Source: Volvox africanus
Lineage: Eukaryota > Chlorophyta > Chlorophyceae > Chlamydomonadales > Volvocaceae
Reading direction: 5' to 3'
Assembly: GCA_030268105.1 (NCBI GenBank)
Contig: BSDZ01000015.1
Location: 3,916,617-3,980,616 of the forward strand
Length of the DNA stretch: 64,000 nt
A program made the translations under genes and the position numbers. The notes under the pieces are model-generated. The model saw only the letters and a program-made list of their open reading frames with translations. It made no database searches and was not told the origin of the DNA. This document shows, in pieces, positions 48,701-64,000 of this stretch (within the stretch, counting starts at the first letter, position 1; each line of letters opens with the position of its first letter).

Positions 48701-51700
48701 CACGCTCAGAGCGCTCACAAGGGCTGGGCCAATGTGTGAGAATCCGTACCACACCTATAAACCCCTTGCATATGATTGCCAACAAGAACCACGAAACAAT
48801 AATATTGATAATGATCTGTATTGCCTAAGGACACGAATGATGATTTTTTTGAGACTATAACACGCTCAGAGCGCTCACAAGGGCTGAGCCAATGTGTGAG
48901 AATCCGTACCACACCTATAAACCCCTTGCATACGATTGCCAACAAGAACCACGAAACAATAATATTGATAATGATCTGTATTGCCTAAGGACACGAATGA
49001 TGATTTTTTTGAGACTATAACACGCTCAGAGCGCTCACAAGGGCTGAGCCAATGTGTGAGAATCCGTACCACACCTATAAACCCCTTGCATACGATTGCC
49101 AACAAGAACCACGAAACAATAATATTGATAATGATCTGTATTGCCTAAGGACACGAATGATGATTTTTTTGAGACTATAACACGCTCAGAGCGCTCACAA
49201 GGGCTGGGCCAATGTGTGGGAATCCATACCACACCTATAAACCCCTTGCATACGATTGCCAACAAGAACCACGAAACAATAATATTGATAATGATCTGTA
49301 TTGCCTAAGGACACGAATGATGATTTTTTTGAGACTATAACACGCTCAGAGCGCTCACAAGGGCTGGGCCAATGTGTGAGAATCCGTACCACACCTATAA
49401 ACCCCTTGCATACGATTGCCAACAAGAACCACGAAACAATAATATTGATAATGATCTGTATTGCCTAAGGACACGAATGATGATTTTTTTGAGACTATAA
49501 CACGCTCAGAGCGCTCACAAGGGCTGGGCCAATGTGTGGGAATCCATACCACACCTATAAACCCCTTGCATACGATTGCCAACAAGAACCACGAAACAAT
49601 AATATTGATAATGATCTGTATTGCCTAAGGACACGAATGATGATTTTTTTGAGACTATAACACGCTCAGAGCGCTCACAAGGGCTGAGCCAATGTGTGAG
49701 AATCCGTACCACACCTATAAACCCCTTGCATACGATTGCCAACAAGAACCACGAAACAATAATATTGATAATGATCTGTATTGCCTAAGGACACGAATGA
49801 TGATTTTTTTGAGACTATAACACGCTCAGAGCGCTCACAAGGGCTGAGCCAATGTGTGAGAATCCGTACCACACCTATAAACCCCTTGCATACGATTGCC
49901 AACAAGAACCACGAAACAATAATATTGATAATGATCTGTATTGCCTAAGGACACGAATGATGATTTTTTTGAGACTATAACACGCTCAGAGCGCTCACAA
50001 GGGCTGGGCCAATGTGTGGGAATCCATACCACACCTATAAACCCCTTGCATACGATTGCCAACAAGAACCACGAAACAATAATATTGATAATGATCTGTA
50101 TTGCCTAAGGACACGAATGATGATTTTTTTGAGACTATAACACGCTCAGAGCGCTCACAAGGGCTGGGCCAATGTGTGAGAATCCGTACCACACCTATAA
50201 ACCCCTTGCATACGATTGCCAACAAGAACCACGAAACAATAATATTGATAATGATCTGTATTGCCTAAGGACACGAATGATGATTGTTTTGAGACTATAA
50301 CACGCTCAGAGCGCTCACAAGGGCTGGGCCAATGTGTGAGAATCCGTACCACACCTATAAACCCCTTGCATACGATTGCCAACAAGAACCACGAAACAAT
50401 AATATTGAAAATTATCTGTATTGCCTAAGGACACGAATGATGATTTTTTTGAGACTATAACACGCTCAGAGCGCTCACAAGGGCTGAGCCAATGTGTGAG
50501 AATCCGTACCACACCTATAAACCCCTTGCATACGATTGCCAACAAGAACCACGAAACAATAATATTGATAATGATCTGTATTGCCTAAGGACACGAATGA
50601 TGATTTTTTTGAGACTATAACACGCTCAGAGCGCTCACAAGGGCTGAGCCAATGTGTGAGAATCCGTACCACACCTATAAACCCCTTGCATACGATTGCC
50701 AACAAGAACCACGAAACAATAATATTGATAATGATCTGTATTGCCTAAGGACACGAATGATGATTTTTTTGAGACTATAACACGCTCAGAGCGCTCACAA
50801 GGGCTGAGCCAATGTGTGAGAATCCGTACCACACCTATAAACCCCTTGCATACGATTGCCAACAAGAACCACGAAACAATAATATTGATAATGATCTGTA
50901 TTGCCTAAGGACACGAATGATGATTTTTTTGAGACTATAACACGCTCAGAGCGCTCACAAGGGCTGGGCCAATGTGTGGGAATCCGTACCACACCTATAA
51001 ACCCCTTGCATACGATTGCCAACAAGAACCACGAAACAATAATATTGATAATGATCTGTATTGCCTAAGGACACGAATGATGATTTTTTTGAGACTATAA
51101 CACGCTCAGAGCGCTCACAAGGGCTGGGCCAATGTGTGAGAATCCGTACCACACCTATAAACCCCTTGCATACGATTGCCAACAAGAACCACGAAACAAT
51201 AATATTGATAATGATCTGTATTGCCTAAGGACACGAATGATGATTTTTTTGAGACTATAACACGCTCAGAGCGCTCACAAGGGCTGGGCCAATGTGTGAG
51301 AATCCGTACCACACCTATAAACCCCTTGCATACGATTGCCAACAAGAACCACGAAACAATAATATTGATAATGATCTATATTGCCTAAGGACACGAATGA
51401 TGATTTTTTTGAGACTATAACACGCTCAGAGCGCTCACAAGGGCTGAGCCAATGTGTGAGAATCCATACCACACCTATAAACCCCTTGCATACGATTGCC
51501 AACAAGAACCACGAAACAATAATATTAATAATGATCTGTATTGCCTAAGGACACGAATGATGATTGTTTTGAGACTATAACACGCTCAGAGCGCTCACAA
51601 GGGCTGGGCCAATGTGTGAGAATCCGTACCACACCTATAAACCCCTTGCATACGATTGCCAACAAGAACCACGAAACAATAATATTGAAAATTATCTGTA

Positions 51701-54700
51701 TTGCCTAAGGACACGAATGATGATTTTTTTGAGACTATAACACGCTCAGAGCGCTCACAAGGGCTGAGCCAATGTGTGAGAATCCGTACCACACCTATAA
51801 ACCCCTTGCATACGATTGCCAACAAGAACCACGAAACAATAATATTGATAATGATCTGTATTGCCTAAGGACACGAATGATGATTTTTTTGAGACTATAA
51901 CACGCTCAGAGCGCTCACAAGGGCTGAGCCAATGTGTGAGAATCCGTACCACACCTATAAACCCCTTGCATACGATTGCCAACAAGAACCACGAAACAAT
52001 AATATTGATAATGATCTGTATTGCCTAAGGACACGAATGATGATTTTTTTGAGACTATAACACGCTCAGAGCGCTCACAAGGGCTGAGCCAATGTGTGAG
52101 AATCCGTACCACACCTATAAACCCCTTGCATACGATTGCCAACAAGAACCACGAAACAATAATATTGATAATGATCTGTATTGCCTAAGGACACGAATGA
52201 TGATTTTTTTGAGACTATAACACGCTCAGAGCGCTCACAAGGGCTGGGCCAATGTGTGGGAATCCATACCACACCTATAAACCCCTTGCATACGATTGCC
52301 AACAAGAACCACGAAACAATAATATTGATAATGATCTGTATTGCCTAAGGACACGAATGATGATTGTTTTGAGACTATAACACGCTCAGAGCGCTCACAA
52401 GGGCTGGGCCAATGTGTGAGAATCCGTACCACACCTATAAACCCCTTGCATACGATTGCCAACAAGAACCACGAAACAATAATATTGATAATTATCTGTA
52501 TTGCCTAAGGACACGAATGATGATTTTTTTGAGACTATAACACGCTCAGAGCGCTCACAAGGGCTGGGCCAATGTGTGAGAATCCGTACCACACCTATAA
52601 ACCCCTTGCATACGATTGCCAACAAGAACCACGAAACAATAATATTGATAATGATCTGTATTGCCTAAGGACACGAATGATGATTTTTTTGAGACTATAA
52701 CACGCTCAGAGCGCTCACAAGGGCTGAGCCAATGTGTGAGAATCCGTACCACACCTATAAACCCCTTGCATACGATTGCCAACAAGAACCACGAAACAAT
52801 AATATTGATAATGATCTGTATTGCCTAAGGACACGAATGATGATTTTTTTGAGACTATAACACGCTCAGAGCGCTCACAAGGGCTGGGCCTATGTGTGAG
52901 AATCCGTACCACACCTATAAACCCCTTGCATACGATTGCCAACAAGAACCACGAAACAATAATATTGATAATGATCTGTATTGCCTAAGGACACGAATGA
53001 TGATTGTTTTGAGACTATAACACGCTCAGAGCGCTCACAAGGGCTGAGCCAATGTGTGAGAATCCGTACCACACCTATAAACCCCTTGCATACGATTGCC
53101 AACAAGAACCACGAAACAATAATATTGATAATGATCTGTATTGCCTAAGGACACGAATGATGATTTTTTTGAGACTATAACACGCTCAGAGCGCTCACAA
53201 GGGCTGGGCCAATGTGTGGGAATCCATACCACACCTATAAACCCCTTGCATACGATTGCCAACAAGAACCACGAAACAATAATATTGATAATTATCTGTA
53301 TTGCCTAAGGACACGAATGATGATTTTTTTGAGACTATAACACGCTCAGAGCGCTCACAAGGGCTGGGCCAATGTGTGAGAATCCGTACCACACCTATAA
53401 ACCCCTTGCATACGATTGCCAACAAGAACCACGAAACAATAATATTGATAATGATCTGTATTGCCTAAGGACACGAATGATGATTTTTTTGAGACTATAA
53501 CACGCTCAGAGCGCTCACAAGGGCTGAGCCAATGTGTGAGAATCCGTACCACACCTATAAACCCCTTGCATACGATTGCCAACAAGAACCACGAAACAAT
53601 AATATTGATAATGATCTGTATTGCCTAAGGACACGAATGATGATTGTTTTGAGACTATAACACGCTCAGAGCGCTCACAAGGGCTGAGCCAATGTGTGAG
53701 AATCCGTACCACACCTATAAACCCCTTGCATACGATTGCCAACAAGAACCACGAAACAATAATATTGATAATGATCTGTATTGCCTAAGGACACGAATGA
53801 TGATTGTTTTGAGACTATAACACGCTCAGAGCGCTCACAAGGGCTGGGCCAATGTGTGAGAATCCGTACCACACCTATAAACCCCTTGCATACGATTGCC
53901 AACAAGAACCACGAAACAATAATATTGATAATGATCTGTATTGCCTAAGGACACGAATGATGATTTTTTTGAGACTATAACACGCTCAGAGCGCTCACAA
54001 GGGCTGAGCCAATGTGTGAGAATCCGTACCACACCTATAAACCCCTTGCATACGATTGCCAACAAGAACCACGAAACAATAATATTGATAATGATCTGTA
54101 TTGCCTAAGGACACGAATGATGATTTTTTTGAGACTATAACACGCTCAGAGCGCTCACAAGGGCTGGGCCAATGTGTGAGAATCCGTACCACACCTATAA
54201 ACCCCTTGCATACGATTGCCAACAAGAACCACGAAACAATAATATTGATAATTATCTGTATGGCCTAAGGACACGAATGATGATTTTTTTGAGACTATAA
54301 CACGCTCAGAGCGCTCACAAGGGCTGGGCCAATGTGTGAGAATCCGTACCACACCTATAAACCCCTTGCATACGATTGCCAACAAGAACCACGAAACAAT
54401 AATATTGATAATGATCTGTATTGCCTAAGGACACGAATGATGATTTTTTTGAGACTATAACACGCTCAGAGCGCTCACAAAATCTGAGCCAATGTGTGGG
54501 AATCCATACCACACCTATAAACCCCTTGCATACGATTGCCAACAAGAACCACGAAACAATAATATTAATAATGATCTGTATTGCCTAAGGACACGAATGA
54601 TGATTTTTTTGAGACTATAACACGCTCAGAGCGCTCACAAGGGCTGGGCCAATGTGTGAGAATCCGTACCACACCTATAAACCCCTTGCATACGATTGCC

Positions 54701-57700
54701 AACAAGAACCACGAAACAATAATATTGATAATGATCTGTATTGCCTAAGGACACGAATGATGATTTTTTTGAGACTATAACACGCTCAGAGCGCTCACAA
54801 GGGCTGAGCCAATGTGTGAGAATCCGTACCACACCTATAAACCCCTTGCATACGATTGCCAACAAGAACCACGAAACAATAATATTGATAATTATCTGTA
54901 TTGCCTAAGGACACGAATGATGATTTTTTGAGACTATAACACGCTCAGAGCGCTCACAAGGGCTGGGCCAATGTGTGAGAATCCGTACCACACCTATAAA
55001 CCCCTTGCATACGATTGCCAACAAGAACCACGAAACAATAATATTGATAATGATCTGTATTGCCTAAGGACACGAATGATGATTTTTTTGAGACTATAAC
55101 ACGCTCAGAGCGCTCACAAGGGCTGAGCCAATGTGTGAGAATCCGTACCACACCTATAAACCCCTTGCATACGATTGCCAACAAGAACCACGAAACAATA
55201 ATATTGATAATGATCTGTATTGCCTAAGGACACGAATGATGATTGTTTTGAGACTATAACACGCTCAGAGCGCTCACAAGGGCTGAGCCAATGTGTGAGA
55301 ATCCGTACCACACCTATAAACCCCTTGCATACGATTGCCAACAAGAACCACGAAACAATAATATTGATAATGATCTGTATTGCCTAAGGACACGAATGAT
55401 GATTTTTTTGAGACTATAACACGCTCAGAGCGCTCACAAGGGCTGGGCCAATGTGTGGGAATCCGTACCACACCTATAAACCCCTTGCATACGATTGCCA
55501 ACAAGAACCACGAAACAATAATATTGATAATGATCTGTATTGCCTAAGGACACGAATGATGATTTTTTTGAGACTATAACATGCTCAGAGCGCTCACAAG
55601 GGCTGGGCCAATGTGTGAGAATCCGTACCACACCTATAAACCCCTTGCATACGATTGCCAACAAGAACCACGAAACAATAATATTGAAAATTATCTGTAT
55701 TGCCTAAGGACACGAATGATGATTTTTTTGAGACTATAACACGCTCAGAGCGCTCACAAGGGCTGAGCCAATGTGTGAGAATCCGTACCACACCTATAAA
55801 CCCCTTGCATACGATTGCCAACAAGAACCACGAAACAATAATATTGATAATGATCTGTATTGCCTAAGGACACGAATGATGATTTTTTTGAGACTATAAC
55901 ACGCTCAGAGCGCTCACAAGGGCTGGGCCAATGTGTGAGAATCCGTACCACACCTATAAACCCCTTGCATACGATTGCCAACAAGAACCACGAAACAATA
56001 ATATTGATAATTATCTGTATTGCCTAAGGACACGAATGATGATTTTTTTGAGACTATAACACGCTCAGAGCGCTCACAAGGGCTGAGCCAATGTGTGAGA
56101 ATCCGTACCACACCTATAAACCCCTTGCATACGATTGCCAACAAGAACCACGAAACAATAATATTGATAATGATCTGTATTGCCTAAGGACACGAATGAT
56201 GATTTTTTTGAGACTATAACACGCTCAGAGCGCTCACAAGGGCTGGGCCAATGTGTGAGAATCCATATCACACCTATAAACCCCTTGCATACGATTGCCA
56301 ACAAGAACCACGAAACAATAATATTAATAATGATCTGTATTGCCTAAGGACACGAATGATGATTTTTTTGAGACTATAACACGCTCAGAGCGCTCACAAG
56401 GGCTGAGCCAATGTGTGAGAATCCGTACCACACCTATAAACCCCTTGCATACGATTGCCAACAAGAACCACGAAACAATAATATTGATAATGATCTGTAT
56501 TGCCTAAGGACACGAATGATGATTTTTTTGAGACTATAACACGCTCAGAGCGCTCACAAGGGCTGAGCCAATGTGTGAGAATCCGTACCACACCTATAAA
56601 CCCCTTGCATACGATTGCCAACAAGAACCACGAAACAATAATATTGATAATTATCTGTATTGCCTAAGGACACGAATGATGATTTTTTTGAGACTATAAC
56701 ACGCTCAGAGCGCTCACAAGGGCTGAGCCAATGTGTGGGAATCCATACCACACCTATAAACCCCTTGCATACGATTGCCAACAAGAACCACGAAACAATA
56801 ATATTAATAATGATCTGTATTGCCTAAGGACACGAATGATGATTTTTTTGAGACTATAACACGCTCAGAGCGCTCACAAGGGCTGGGCCAATGTGTGAGA
56901 ATCCGTACCACACCTATAAACCCCTTGCATACGATTGCCAACAAGAACCACGAAACAATAATATTGATAATGATCTGTATTGCCTAAGGACACGAATGAT
57001 GATTTTTTTGAGACTATAACACGCTCAGAGCGCTCACAAGGGCTGAGCCAATGTGTGAGAATCCGTACCACACCTATAAACCCCTTGCATACGATTGCCA
57101 ACAAGAACCACGAAACAATAATATTGATAATGATCTGTATTGCCTAAGGACACGAATGATGATTTTTTTGAGACTATAACACGCTCAGAGCGCTCACAAG
57201 GGCTGAGCCAATGTGTGAGAATCCGTACCACACCTATAAACCCCTTGCATACGATTGCCAACAAGAACCACGAAACAATAATATTGATAATGATCTGTAT
57301 TGCCTAAGGACACGAATGATGATTTTTTTGAGACTATAACACGCTCAGAGCGCTCACAAGGGCTGGGCCAATGTGTGGGAATCCATACCACACCTATAAA
57401 CCCCTTGCATACGATTGCCAACAAGAACCACGAAACAATAATATTGATAATGATCTGTATTGCCTAAGGACACGAATGATGATTTTTTTGAGACTATAAC
57501 ATGCTCAGAGCGCTCACAAGGGCTGGGCCAATGTGTGAGAATCCGTACCACACCTATAAACCCCTTGCATACGATTGCCAACAAGAACCACGAAACAATA
57601 ATATTGAAAATTATCTGTATTGCCTAAGGACACGAATGATGATTTTTTTGAGACTATAACACGCTCAGAGCGCTCACAAGGGCTGAGCCAATGTGTGAGA

Positions 57701-60700
57701 ATCCGTACCACACCTATAAACCCCTTGCATACGATTGCCAACAAGAACCACGAAACAATAATATTGATAATGATCTGTATTGCCTAAGGACACGAATGAT
57801 GATTTTTTTGAGACTATAACACGCTCAGAGCGCTCACAAGGGCTGGGCCAATGTGTGAGAATCCGTACCACACCTATAAACCCCTTGCATACGATTGCCA
57901 ACAAGAACCACGAAACAATAATATTGAAAATTATCTGTATTGCCTAAGGACACGAATGATGATTTTTTTGAGACTATAACACGCTCAGAGCGCTCACAAG
58001 GGCTGAGCCAATGTGTGAGAATCCGTACCACACCTATAAACCCCTTGCATACGATTGCCAACAAGAACCACGAAACAATAATATTGATAATGATCTGTAT
58101 TGCCTAAGGACACGAATGATGATTTTTTTGAGACTATAACACGCTCAGAGCGCTCACAAGGGCTGGGCCAATGTGTGAGAATCCGTACCACACCTATAAA
58201 CCCCTTGCATACGATTGCCAACAAGAACCACGAAACAATAATATTGATAATTATCTGTATTGCCTAAGGACACGAATGATGATTTTTTTGAGACTATAAC
58301 ACGCTCAGAGCGCTCACAAGGGCTGAGCCAATGTGTGAGAATCCGTACCACACCTATAAACCCCTTGCATACGATTGCCAACAAGAACCACGAAACAATA
58401 ATATTGATAATGATCTGTATTGCCTAAGGACACGAATGATGATTTTTTTGAGACTATAACACGCTCAGAGCGCTCACAAGGGCTGGGCCAATGTGTGAGA
58501 ATCCATATCACACCTATAAACCCCTTGCATACGATTGCCAACAAGAACCACGAAACAATAATATTAATAATGATCTGTATTGCCTAAGGACACGAATGAT
58601 GATTTTTTTGAGACTATAACACGCTCAGAGCGCTCACAAGGGCTGAGCCAATGTGTGAGAATCCGTACCACACCTATAAACCCCTTGCATACGATTGCCA
58701 ACAAGAACCACGAAACAATAATATTGATAATGATCTGTATTGCCTAAGGACACGAATGATGATTTTTTTGAGACTATAACACGCTCAGAGCGCTCACAAG
58801 GGCTGAGCCAATGTGTGAGAATCCGTACCACACCTATAAACCCCTTGCATACGATTGCCAACAAGAACCACGAAACAATAATATTGATAATGATCTGTAT
58901 TGCCTAAGGACACGAATGATGATTTTTTTGAGACTATAACACGCTCAGAGCGCTCACAAGGGCTGAGCCAATGTGTGGGAATCCATACCACACCTATAAA
59001 CCCCTTGCATACGATTGCCAACAAGAACCACGAAACAATAATATTAATAATGATCTGTATTGCCTAAGGACACGAATGATGATTTTTTTGAGACTATAAC
59101 ACGCTCAGAGCGCTCACAAGGGCTGGGCCAATGTGTGAGAATCCGTACCACACCTATAAACCCCTTGCATACGATTGCCAACAAGAACCACGAAACAATA
59201 ATATTGATAATGATCTGTATTGCCTAAGAACACGAATGATGATTGTTTTGAGACTATAACACGCTCAGAGCGCTCACAAGGGCTGGGCCAATGTGTGAGA
59301 ATCCTTACCACACCTATAAACCCCTTGCATACGATTGCCAACAAGAACCACGAAACAATAATATTGATAATGATCTGTATTGCCTAAGGACACGAATGAT
59401 GATTTTTTTGAGACTATAACACGCTCAGAGCGCTCACAAGGGCTGAGCCAATGTGTGGGAATCCGTACCACACCTATAAACCCCTTGCATACGATTGCCA
59501 ACAAGAACCACGAAACAATAATATTAATAATGATCTGTATTGCCTAAGGACACGAATGATGATTGTTTTGAGACTATAACACGCTCAGAGCTTACAAGGG
59601 CTGAGCCAATGTGTGAGAATCCGTACCACACCTATAAACCCCTTGCATACGATTGCCAACAAGAACCACGAAACAATAATATTGATAATGATCTGTATTG
59701 CCTAAGGACACGAATGATGATTTTTTTGAGACTATAACACGCTCAGAGCGCTCACAAGGGCTGGGCCAATGTGTGAGAATCCGTACCACACCTATAAACC
59801 CCTTGCATACGATTGCCAACAAGAACCACGAAACAATAATATTGATAATTATCTGTATTGCCTAAGGACACGAATGATGATTTTTTTGAGACTATAACAC
59901 GCTCAGAGCGCTCACAAGGGCTAAGCCAATGTGTGAGAATCCGTACCACACCTATAAACCCCTTGCATACGATTGCCAACAAGAACCACGAAACAATAAT
60001 ATTGATAATGATCTGTATTGCCTAAGGACACGAATGATGATTTTTTTGAGACTATAACACGCTCAGAGCGCTCACAAGGGCTGGGCCAATGTGTGAGAAT
60101 CCGTACCACACCTATAAACCCCTTGCATACGATTGCCAACAAGAACCACGAAACAATAATATTGAAAATTATCTGTATTGCCTAAGGACACGAATGATGA
60201 TTTTTTTGAGACTATAACACGCTCAGAGCGCTCACAAGGGCTGAGCCAATGTGTGAGAATCCGTACCACACCTATAAACCCCTTGCATACGATTGCCAAC
60301 AAGAACCACGAAACAATAATATTGATAATGATCTGTATTGCCTAAGGACACGAATGATGATTTTTTTGAGACTATAACACGCTCAGAGCGCTCACAAGGG
60401 CTGAGCCAATGTGTGAGAATCCGTACCACACCTATAAACCCCTTGCATACGATTGCCAACAAGAACCACGAAACAATAATATTGATAATGATCTGTATTG
60501 CCTAAGGACACGAATGATGATTTTTTTGAGACTATAACACGCTCAGAGCGCTCACAAGGGCTGAGCCAATGTGTGAGAATCCGTACCACACCTATAAACC
60601 CCTTGCATACGATTGCCAACAAGAACCACGAAACAATAATATTGATAATGATCTGTATTGCCTAAGGACACGAATGATGATTTTTTTGAGACTATAACAC

Positions 60701-63700
60701 GCTCAGAGCGCTCACAAGGGCTGAGCCAATGTGTGAGAATCCGTACCACACCTATAAACCCCTTGCATACGATTGCCAACAAGAACCACGAAACAATAAT
60801 ATTGATAATGATCTGTATTGCCTAAGGACACGAATGATGATTTTTTTGAGACTATAACACGCTCAGAGCGCTCACAAGGGCTGAGCCAATGTGTGGGAAT
60901 CCATACCACACCTATAAACCCCTTGCATACGATTGCCAACAAGAACCACGAAACAATAATATTAATAATGATCTGTATTGCCTAAGGACACGAATGATGA
61001 TTTTTTTGAGACTATAACACGCTCAGAGCGCTTACAAGGGCTGGGCCAATGTGTGAGAATCCGTACCACACCTATAAACCCCTTGCATACGATTGCCAAC
61101 AAGAACCACGAAACAATAATATTGATAATGATCTGTATTGCCTAAGGACACGAATGATGATTGTTTTGAGACTATAACACGCTCAGAGCGCTCACAAGGG
61201 CTGGGCCAATGTGTGAGAATCCTTACCACACCTATAAACCCCTTGCATACGATTGCCAACAAGAACCACGAAACAATAATATTGATAATGATCTGTATTG
61301 CCTAAGGACACGAATGATGATTTTTTTGAGACTATAACACGCTCAGAGCGCTCACAAGGGCTGAGCCAATGTGTGAGAATCCGTACCACACCTATAAACC
61401 CCTTGCATACGATTGCCAACAAGAACCACGAAACAATAATATTGATAATGATCTGTATTGCCTAAGGACACGAATGATGATTTTTTTGAGACTATAACAC
61501 GCTCAGAGCGCTCACAAGGGCTGAGCCAATGTGTGAGAATCCGTACCACACCTATAAACCCCTTGCATACGATTGCCAACAAGAACCACGAAACAATAAT
61601 ATTGATAATGATCTGTATTGCCTAAGGACACGAATGATGATTTTTTTGAGACTATAACACGCTCAGAGCGCTCACAAGGGCTGAGCCAATGTGTGAGAAT
61701 CCGTACCACACCTATAAACCCCTTGCATACGATTGCCACCTGGAACCACGAAACAATAATATTGATAATGATCTGTATTGCCTAAGGACACGAATGATGA
61801 TTTTTTTGAGACTATAACACGCTCAGAGCGCTCACAAGGGCTGGGCCAATGTGTGAGAATCCGTACCACACCTATAAACCCCTTGCATACGATTGCCAAC
61901 AAGAACCACGAAACAATAATATTGAAAATTATCTGTATTGCCTAAGGACACGAATGATGATTTTTTTGAGACTATAACACGCTCAGAGCGCTCACAAGGG
62001 CTGGGCCAATGTGTGAGAATCCGTACCACACCTATAAACCCCTTGCATACGATTGCCAACAAGAACCACGAAACAATAATATTGAAAATTATCTGTATTG
62101 CCTAAGGACACGAATGATGATTTTTTTGAGACTATAACACGCTCAGAGCGCTCACAAGGGCTGAGCCAATGTGTGAGAATCCGTACCACACCTATAAACC
62201 CCTTGCATACGATTGCCAACAAGAACCACGAAACAATAATATTGATAATGATCTGTATTGCCTAAGGACACGAATGATGATTTTTTTGAGACTATAACAC
62301 GCTCAGAGCGCTCACAAGGGCTGAGCCAATGTGTGAGAATCCGTACCACACCTATAAACCCCTTGCATACGATTGCCAACAAGAACCACGAAACAATAAT
62401 ATTGATAATGATCTGTATTGCCTAAGGACACGAATGATGATTGTTTTGAGACTATAACACGCTCAGAGCGCTCACAAGGGCTGAGCCAATGTGTGAGAAT
62501 CCGTACCACACCTATAAACCCCTTGCATACGATTGCCACCTGGAACCACGAAACAATAATATTGATAATGATCTGTATTGCCTAAGGACACGAATGATGA
62601 TTTTTTTGAGACTATAACACGCTCAGAGCGCTCACAAGGGCTGGGCCAATGTGTGAGAATCCGTACCACACCTATAAACCCCTTGCATACGATTGCCAAC
62701 AAGAACCACGAAACAATAATATTGATAATGATCTGTATTGCCTAAGGACACGAATGATGATTTTTTTGAGACTATAACACGCTCAGAGCGCTCACAAGGG
62801 CTGAGCCAATGTGTGAGAATCCGTACCACACCTATAAACCCCTTGCATACGATTGCCAACAAGAACCACGAAACAATAATATTGATAATGATCTGTATTG
62901 CCTAAGGACACGAATGATGATTTTTTTGAGACTATAACACGCTCAGAGCGCTCACAAGGGCTGAGCCAATGTGTGAGAATCCGTACCACACCTATAAACC
63001 CCTTGCATACGATTGCCAACAAGAACCACGAAACAATAATATTGATAATGATCTGTATTGCCTAAGGACACGAATGATGATTTTTTTGAGACTATAACAC
63101 GCTCAGAGCGCTCACAAGGGCTGAGCCAATGTGTGAGAATCCGTACCACACCTATAAACCCCTTGCATACGATTGCCAACAAGAACCACGAAACAATAAT
63201 ATTGATAATGATCTGTATTGCCTAAGGACACGAATGATGATTTTTTTGAGACTATAACACGCTCAGAGCGCTCACAAGGGCTGAGCCAATGTGTGGGAAT
63301 CCATACCACACCTATAAACCCCTTGCATACGATTGCCAACAAGAACCACGAAACAATAATATTAATAATGATCTGTATTGCCTAAGGACACGAATGATGA
63401 TTTTTTTGAGACTATAACACGCTCAGAGCGCTTACAAGGGCTGGGCCAATGTGTGAGAATCCGTACCACACCTATAAACCCCTTGCATACGATTGCCAAC
63501 AAGAACCACGAAACAATAATATTGAAAATTATCTGTATTTCCTAAGGACACGAATGATGATTGTTTTGAGACTATAACACGCTCAGAGCGCTCACAAGGG
63601 CTGGGCCAATGTGTGAGAATCCTTACCACACCTATAAACCCCTTGCATACGATTGCCAACAAGAACCACGAAACAATAATATTGATAATGATCTGTATTG

Positions 63701-64000
63701 CCTAAGGACACGAATGATGATTTTTTTGAGACTATAACACGCTCAGAGCGCTCACAAGGGCTGAGCCAATGTGTGGGAATCTGTACCACACCTATAAACC
63801 CCTTGCATACGATTGCCAACAAGAACCACGAAACAATAATATTAATAATGATCTGTATTGCCTAAGGACACGAATGATGATTTTTTTGAGACTATAACAC
63901 GCTCAGAGCTTACAAGGGCTGAGCCAATGTGTGAGAATCCGTACCACACCTATAAACCCCTTGCATACGATTGCCAACAAGAACCACGAAACAATAATAT
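42764..64000. repeat. Satellite 2, 160-bp tandem array (about 133 copies, continues past the window)
   Basis: TGAGACTATAACACGCTCAG recurs every 160 bp from 42771 to the window end. Copies are nearly identical. Differences fall at a few recurrent sites: CTG(A/G)GCC, GTG(A/G)GAATCC(G/A/T)TACC, ATT(G/A)ATA or ATTGAAA, AAT(G/T)ATCTG and GATT(T/G)TTTT. Rare length variants are one T fewer (before 43731 and 54930) and a short deletion in CAGAGC(GCTC)ACAAG (near 59590 and 63908). Rare marks recur at whole-unit distances (6,400, 2,400, 1,920, 800 bp), showing segment duplications. There is no sequence likeness to satellite 1 and no gene inside. Confidence 0.97.

Noticed and set aside
42796..63822. 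A 76-codon minus-strand open frame recurring every 160 bp
   Set aside because: It is created by the satellite 2 unit and overlaps itself from copy to copy. The 160-bp period shifts the frame and stops it at the same place. Repetition alone explains its conservation.
42764..64000. CRISPR-like regular repeats
   Set aside because: There are no unique spacers; the full 160-bp unit is repeated. The context is eukaryotic and no cas genes are seen.

Overview
The window looks like nuclear DNA of a chlamydomonadalean (volvocine-type) green alga. The evidence is GC-rich exons cut by short introns, degenerate telomere-like repeats of the TTTTAGGG/TTTAGGG class, a ciliary PACRG-family gene, and an inserted piece of an algal-type mitochondrial cox1. 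The assignment is an inference; no species is claimed.

Layout. 1-12.5 kb is a gene region: the 3' end of an ankyrin-repeat gene (+), an ESS2/DGCR14-type spliceosome-associated gene (-), and a multi-exon PACRG-like gene (+) divergent from ESS2. 12.5-16.3 kb is gene-poor, with a decayed protein-kinase fragment and purine-rich minisatellites. 16.3-18.8 kb holds nested relics of a Ty3/gypsy-type LTR element: three LTR copies, a primer site, a short leader ORF and a broken gag, cut off by telomere-like repeats. 18.8-25.3 kb is a mosaic of duplicated blocks, microsatellites, a 31-bp minisatellite and a nuclear copy of the mitochondrial cox1 3' end.

25.3-42.7 kb is a first satellite array (satellite 1), made of 76- and 81-bp monomers with a higher-order period of 1,094 bp. 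A complete 7,473-bp chromodomain-bearing Ty3/gypsy element sits inside it on the minus strand. Its two 825-bp LTRs differ at one base and it is flanked by a 5-bp target duplication, so the insertion is recent. Gag and pol are in one frame, separated by a single UAG.

42.8-64.0 kb is a second, unrelated satellite (satellite 2) with a 160-bp unit, about 133 copies, running off the window end. It also shows multi-unit segment duplications.

The most notable points are the gag-UAG-pol arrangement, a 31-codon leader ORF conserved between the intact element and the relic, the two-length satellite whose DNA is open in all six frames for kilobases, and the side-by-side satellites that could mark a subtelomere or (peri)centromere.
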